DNA from: Fimenecus sp051881335 | GTDB lineage: Bacteria > Bacillota > Clostridia > Oscillospirales > Acutalibacteraceae | Direction: 5' to 3' | DNA length: 38,009 nucleotides | Assembly: GCA_051881335.1 (NCBI GenBank) | Contig: JBJEPR010000197.1 | Span: 1 to 38,009 of the forward strand | In this document: positions 37,147 through 38,009 of the stretch, in pieces | Layout of the letters: every line of letters begins with the position of its first letter | How positions within the stretch are numbered: position 1 is the first letter of the stretch | Notes under the pieces: model-generated | The model's input: the letters and a program-made list of their open reading frames with translations, nothing else | What the model was told of the DNA's origin: nothing | The model's database searches: none | Program-made: the position numbers and the translations under genes

Positions 37147-37678
37147 CGTTGCGGGAGCTTCCCCCGTCGGAAGATACTTTAACAGGTTGATTATACAACA
37201 TCTCTTTTACACTTTTCAAGTAGAATTTTGATTTTTTTACTGAAAATTTCGATTTTTTCTGTGCTTTTTGAACATTTTTTGCAAGTTTTCCCCTGCATTT
37301 TTTCATAAAACGAAAAATCGGTGCAGAAATTTTACGGTACACCGCCGAAAAAAAACGGCGGACTGCCCGCGCGGCGCGTTCCAGCCGCCCTGCAAAAAAT
37401 GTGCCGAAGGTGTACGCATACAGCAAAAAGCCGAGCAAAATCCCCAAAAGCACATAGCCGCGAATTTGCCCGTTGAGGGTGGTCAGCACAAATAAAAATA
37501 CCAAAAGTCCCGCCGTGATTGAGAACAGCAAATCCGAAACGCGGTAAGCGCGATCGGTTTTTTGAAACAGCATTCGTACCATACGGAACAAATCGTATAC
37601 CGCGCCCAAAAAGAACCCGAAGCCGACCGCCGACAAAAAAATGCGGATTTGCGCCCCTGAGGAAAACAGATAGGTCAT
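37091..37678 (-). CDS. yabQ: Spore cortex biosynthesis protein YabQ
   Basis: 195 residues. Three to four N-terminal helices (IRIFLSAVGFGFFLGAVYDLFR; DLLFSITAGLLVFLFVLTT; RGYVLLGILLGFLLYAYTFG) precede a long basic C-terminal region (about 110-195). In B. subtilis YabQ is a mother-cell protein of the outer forespore membrane needed for the cortex. The ATG at 37678 overlaps the yabP stop codon in TGATG, so translation is coupled; a more upstream TTG is rejected. The C-terminal end overlaps divIC. Confidence 0.93.
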   Translation of the reverse strand: MTYLFSSGAQIRIFLSAVGFGFFLGAVYDLFRMVRMLFQKTDRAYRVSDLLFSITAGLLVFLFVLTTLNGQIRGYVLLGILLGFLLYAYTFGTFFAGRLERAARAVRRFFSAVYRKISAPIFRFMKKCRGKLAKNVQKAQKKSKFSVKKSKFYLKSVKEMLYNQPVKVSSDGGSSRNDERNGKENESKKKKTPKT

Positions 37679-37977
37679 CAGCGGAACACCCTGCCCCAAA
37701 ACGAGCCTTGCTGCGGCTTTTGCGCACGGTCGGTATAGGTCAACGCCGTGATATCCCCCTCAACCGCCAACTCGCCCATTTCCAAGCTCAGGCGATTGAT
37801 ATGTAAATCCTCTCCTTTGACGGTCAATTCCCCCATTTGCGTAAACACAATGACGGTCTGCTCGTCAAAGCTGTCCACATCGGAAACCCCCGAAACCGTC
37901 AGGCGGCGTCGGTCCTCTAAAATCACATTGTGCGGCACGGGCATTTGGTTTATGCTGTTTTGTTCATTCATCGCCAT
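37678..37977 (-). CDS. yabP: Sporulation protein YabP
   Basis: 99 residues. HNVILEDRRRLTVSGVSDVDSFDEQTVIVFTQMGELTVKGEDLHINRLSLEMGELAVEGDI is the conserved YabP/YqfC beta-rich core; the C-terminal 20 residues are variable. It is needed for sporulation in B. subtilis and is normally under sigma-E with yabQ. The ATG at 37977 follows GGGAGG; the promoter lies at or beyond the window edge. First visible gene of the yabP-yabQ-divIC-yabR set. Confidence 0.95.
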   Translation of the reverse strand: MAMNEQNSINQMPVPHNVILEDRRRLTVSGVSDVDSFDEQTVIVFTQMGELTVKGEDLHINRLSLEMGELAVEGDITALTYTDRAQKPQQGSFWGRVFR

Positions 37978-38009
37978 AAAAAGAACCTCCCTTATGCAAA
38001 TTCTATGCA

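Noticed and set aside
1..38009. CRISPR arrays, tRNA or rRNA genes, phage or IS genes
   Set aside because: No regularly spaced direct repeats, no cloverleaf-like sequences and no transposase, integrase or capsid-like proteins were seen on either strand.

Overview
This 38 kb window reads as chromosomal core and near-core sequence from a spore-forming, mid-GC Clostridia bacterium (Bacillota), most likely of the Oscillospirales/Ruminococcaceae type. The reasons are: Gram-positive style Shine-Dalgarno and sigma-A promoters; a CIRCE operator; a glmS ribozyme; a Phe T-box; long-form Hpf; the yabP-yabQ-divIC-yabR sporulation/division cluster; a YlmC/YmxH protein; and a CD1247-type zinc-ribbon protein beside efp. 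The genus assignment is inference. No phage, plasmid, IS or CRISPR sequence was recognised.

Layout. 1-2.4 kb (+): 3' part of feoB and a HAD-IB phosphatase. 2.4-4.4 kb (-): htpG under its own promoter and a perfect CIRCE. 4.8-7.7 kb (-): efp with an acidic Cys-rich partner, then a M24 peptidase, yqeG and rpsU. 7.8-8.3 kb: a candidate structured small RNA (+) and two head-to-head dispersed repeats. 8.3-10.5 kb (-): glmS with ribozyme leader and consensus promoter. 10.6-13.3 kb (+): an unknown membrane protein, a DMT transporter and an overlapping methyltransferase. 13.5-17.3 kb (-): pheS-pheT behind a T-box. 17.5-19.4 kb (-): anchored metallophosphoesterase and a minimal CDF-like transporter. 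19.5-26.4 kb (-): araC-type regulator, then rmuC, a GPH sugar symporter and a GH3 beta-glycosidase. 26.4-27.6 kb (+): azlC-azlD. 27.6-31.1 kb (-): MATE transporter, DHHW/AlgJ-like exported protein and a phosphoesterase. 31.1-32.6 kb (+): D-Ala-D-Ala carboxypeptidase. 32.7-34.0 kb (-): hflX. 34.1-34.4 kb (+): ylmC. 34.5-35.1 kb (-): hpf. 35.4-38.0 kb (-): fumarate hydratase alpha, yabR, divIC, yabQ and yabP.

How the genes work together. The largest themes are translation and its quality control (rpsU, efp, pheST, hpf, hflX), cell envelope and sporulation (glmS, carboxypeptidase, yabPQ, divIC, ylmC), and sugar uptake and hydrolysis (GPH symporter plus cytoplasmic GH3 enzyme, possibly controlled by the AraC protein). 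Several units are governed by RNA in cis: the glmS ribozyme, the Phe T-box, and probably the MATE leader hairpin.

The most unusual features are outside the genes. One is a roughly 130-nt RNA candidate with a closing stem, a three-way junction, a C-rich loop and a strong terminator at about 7.88-8.02 kb. The other is a family of imperfect inverted repeats (TGTCATTCTGA...ATGACA), with companion GTAGGG-type palindromes, that sits only in intergenic gaps, almost always at 3' ends of genes. UUG start codons with good ribosome binding sites are also frequent.
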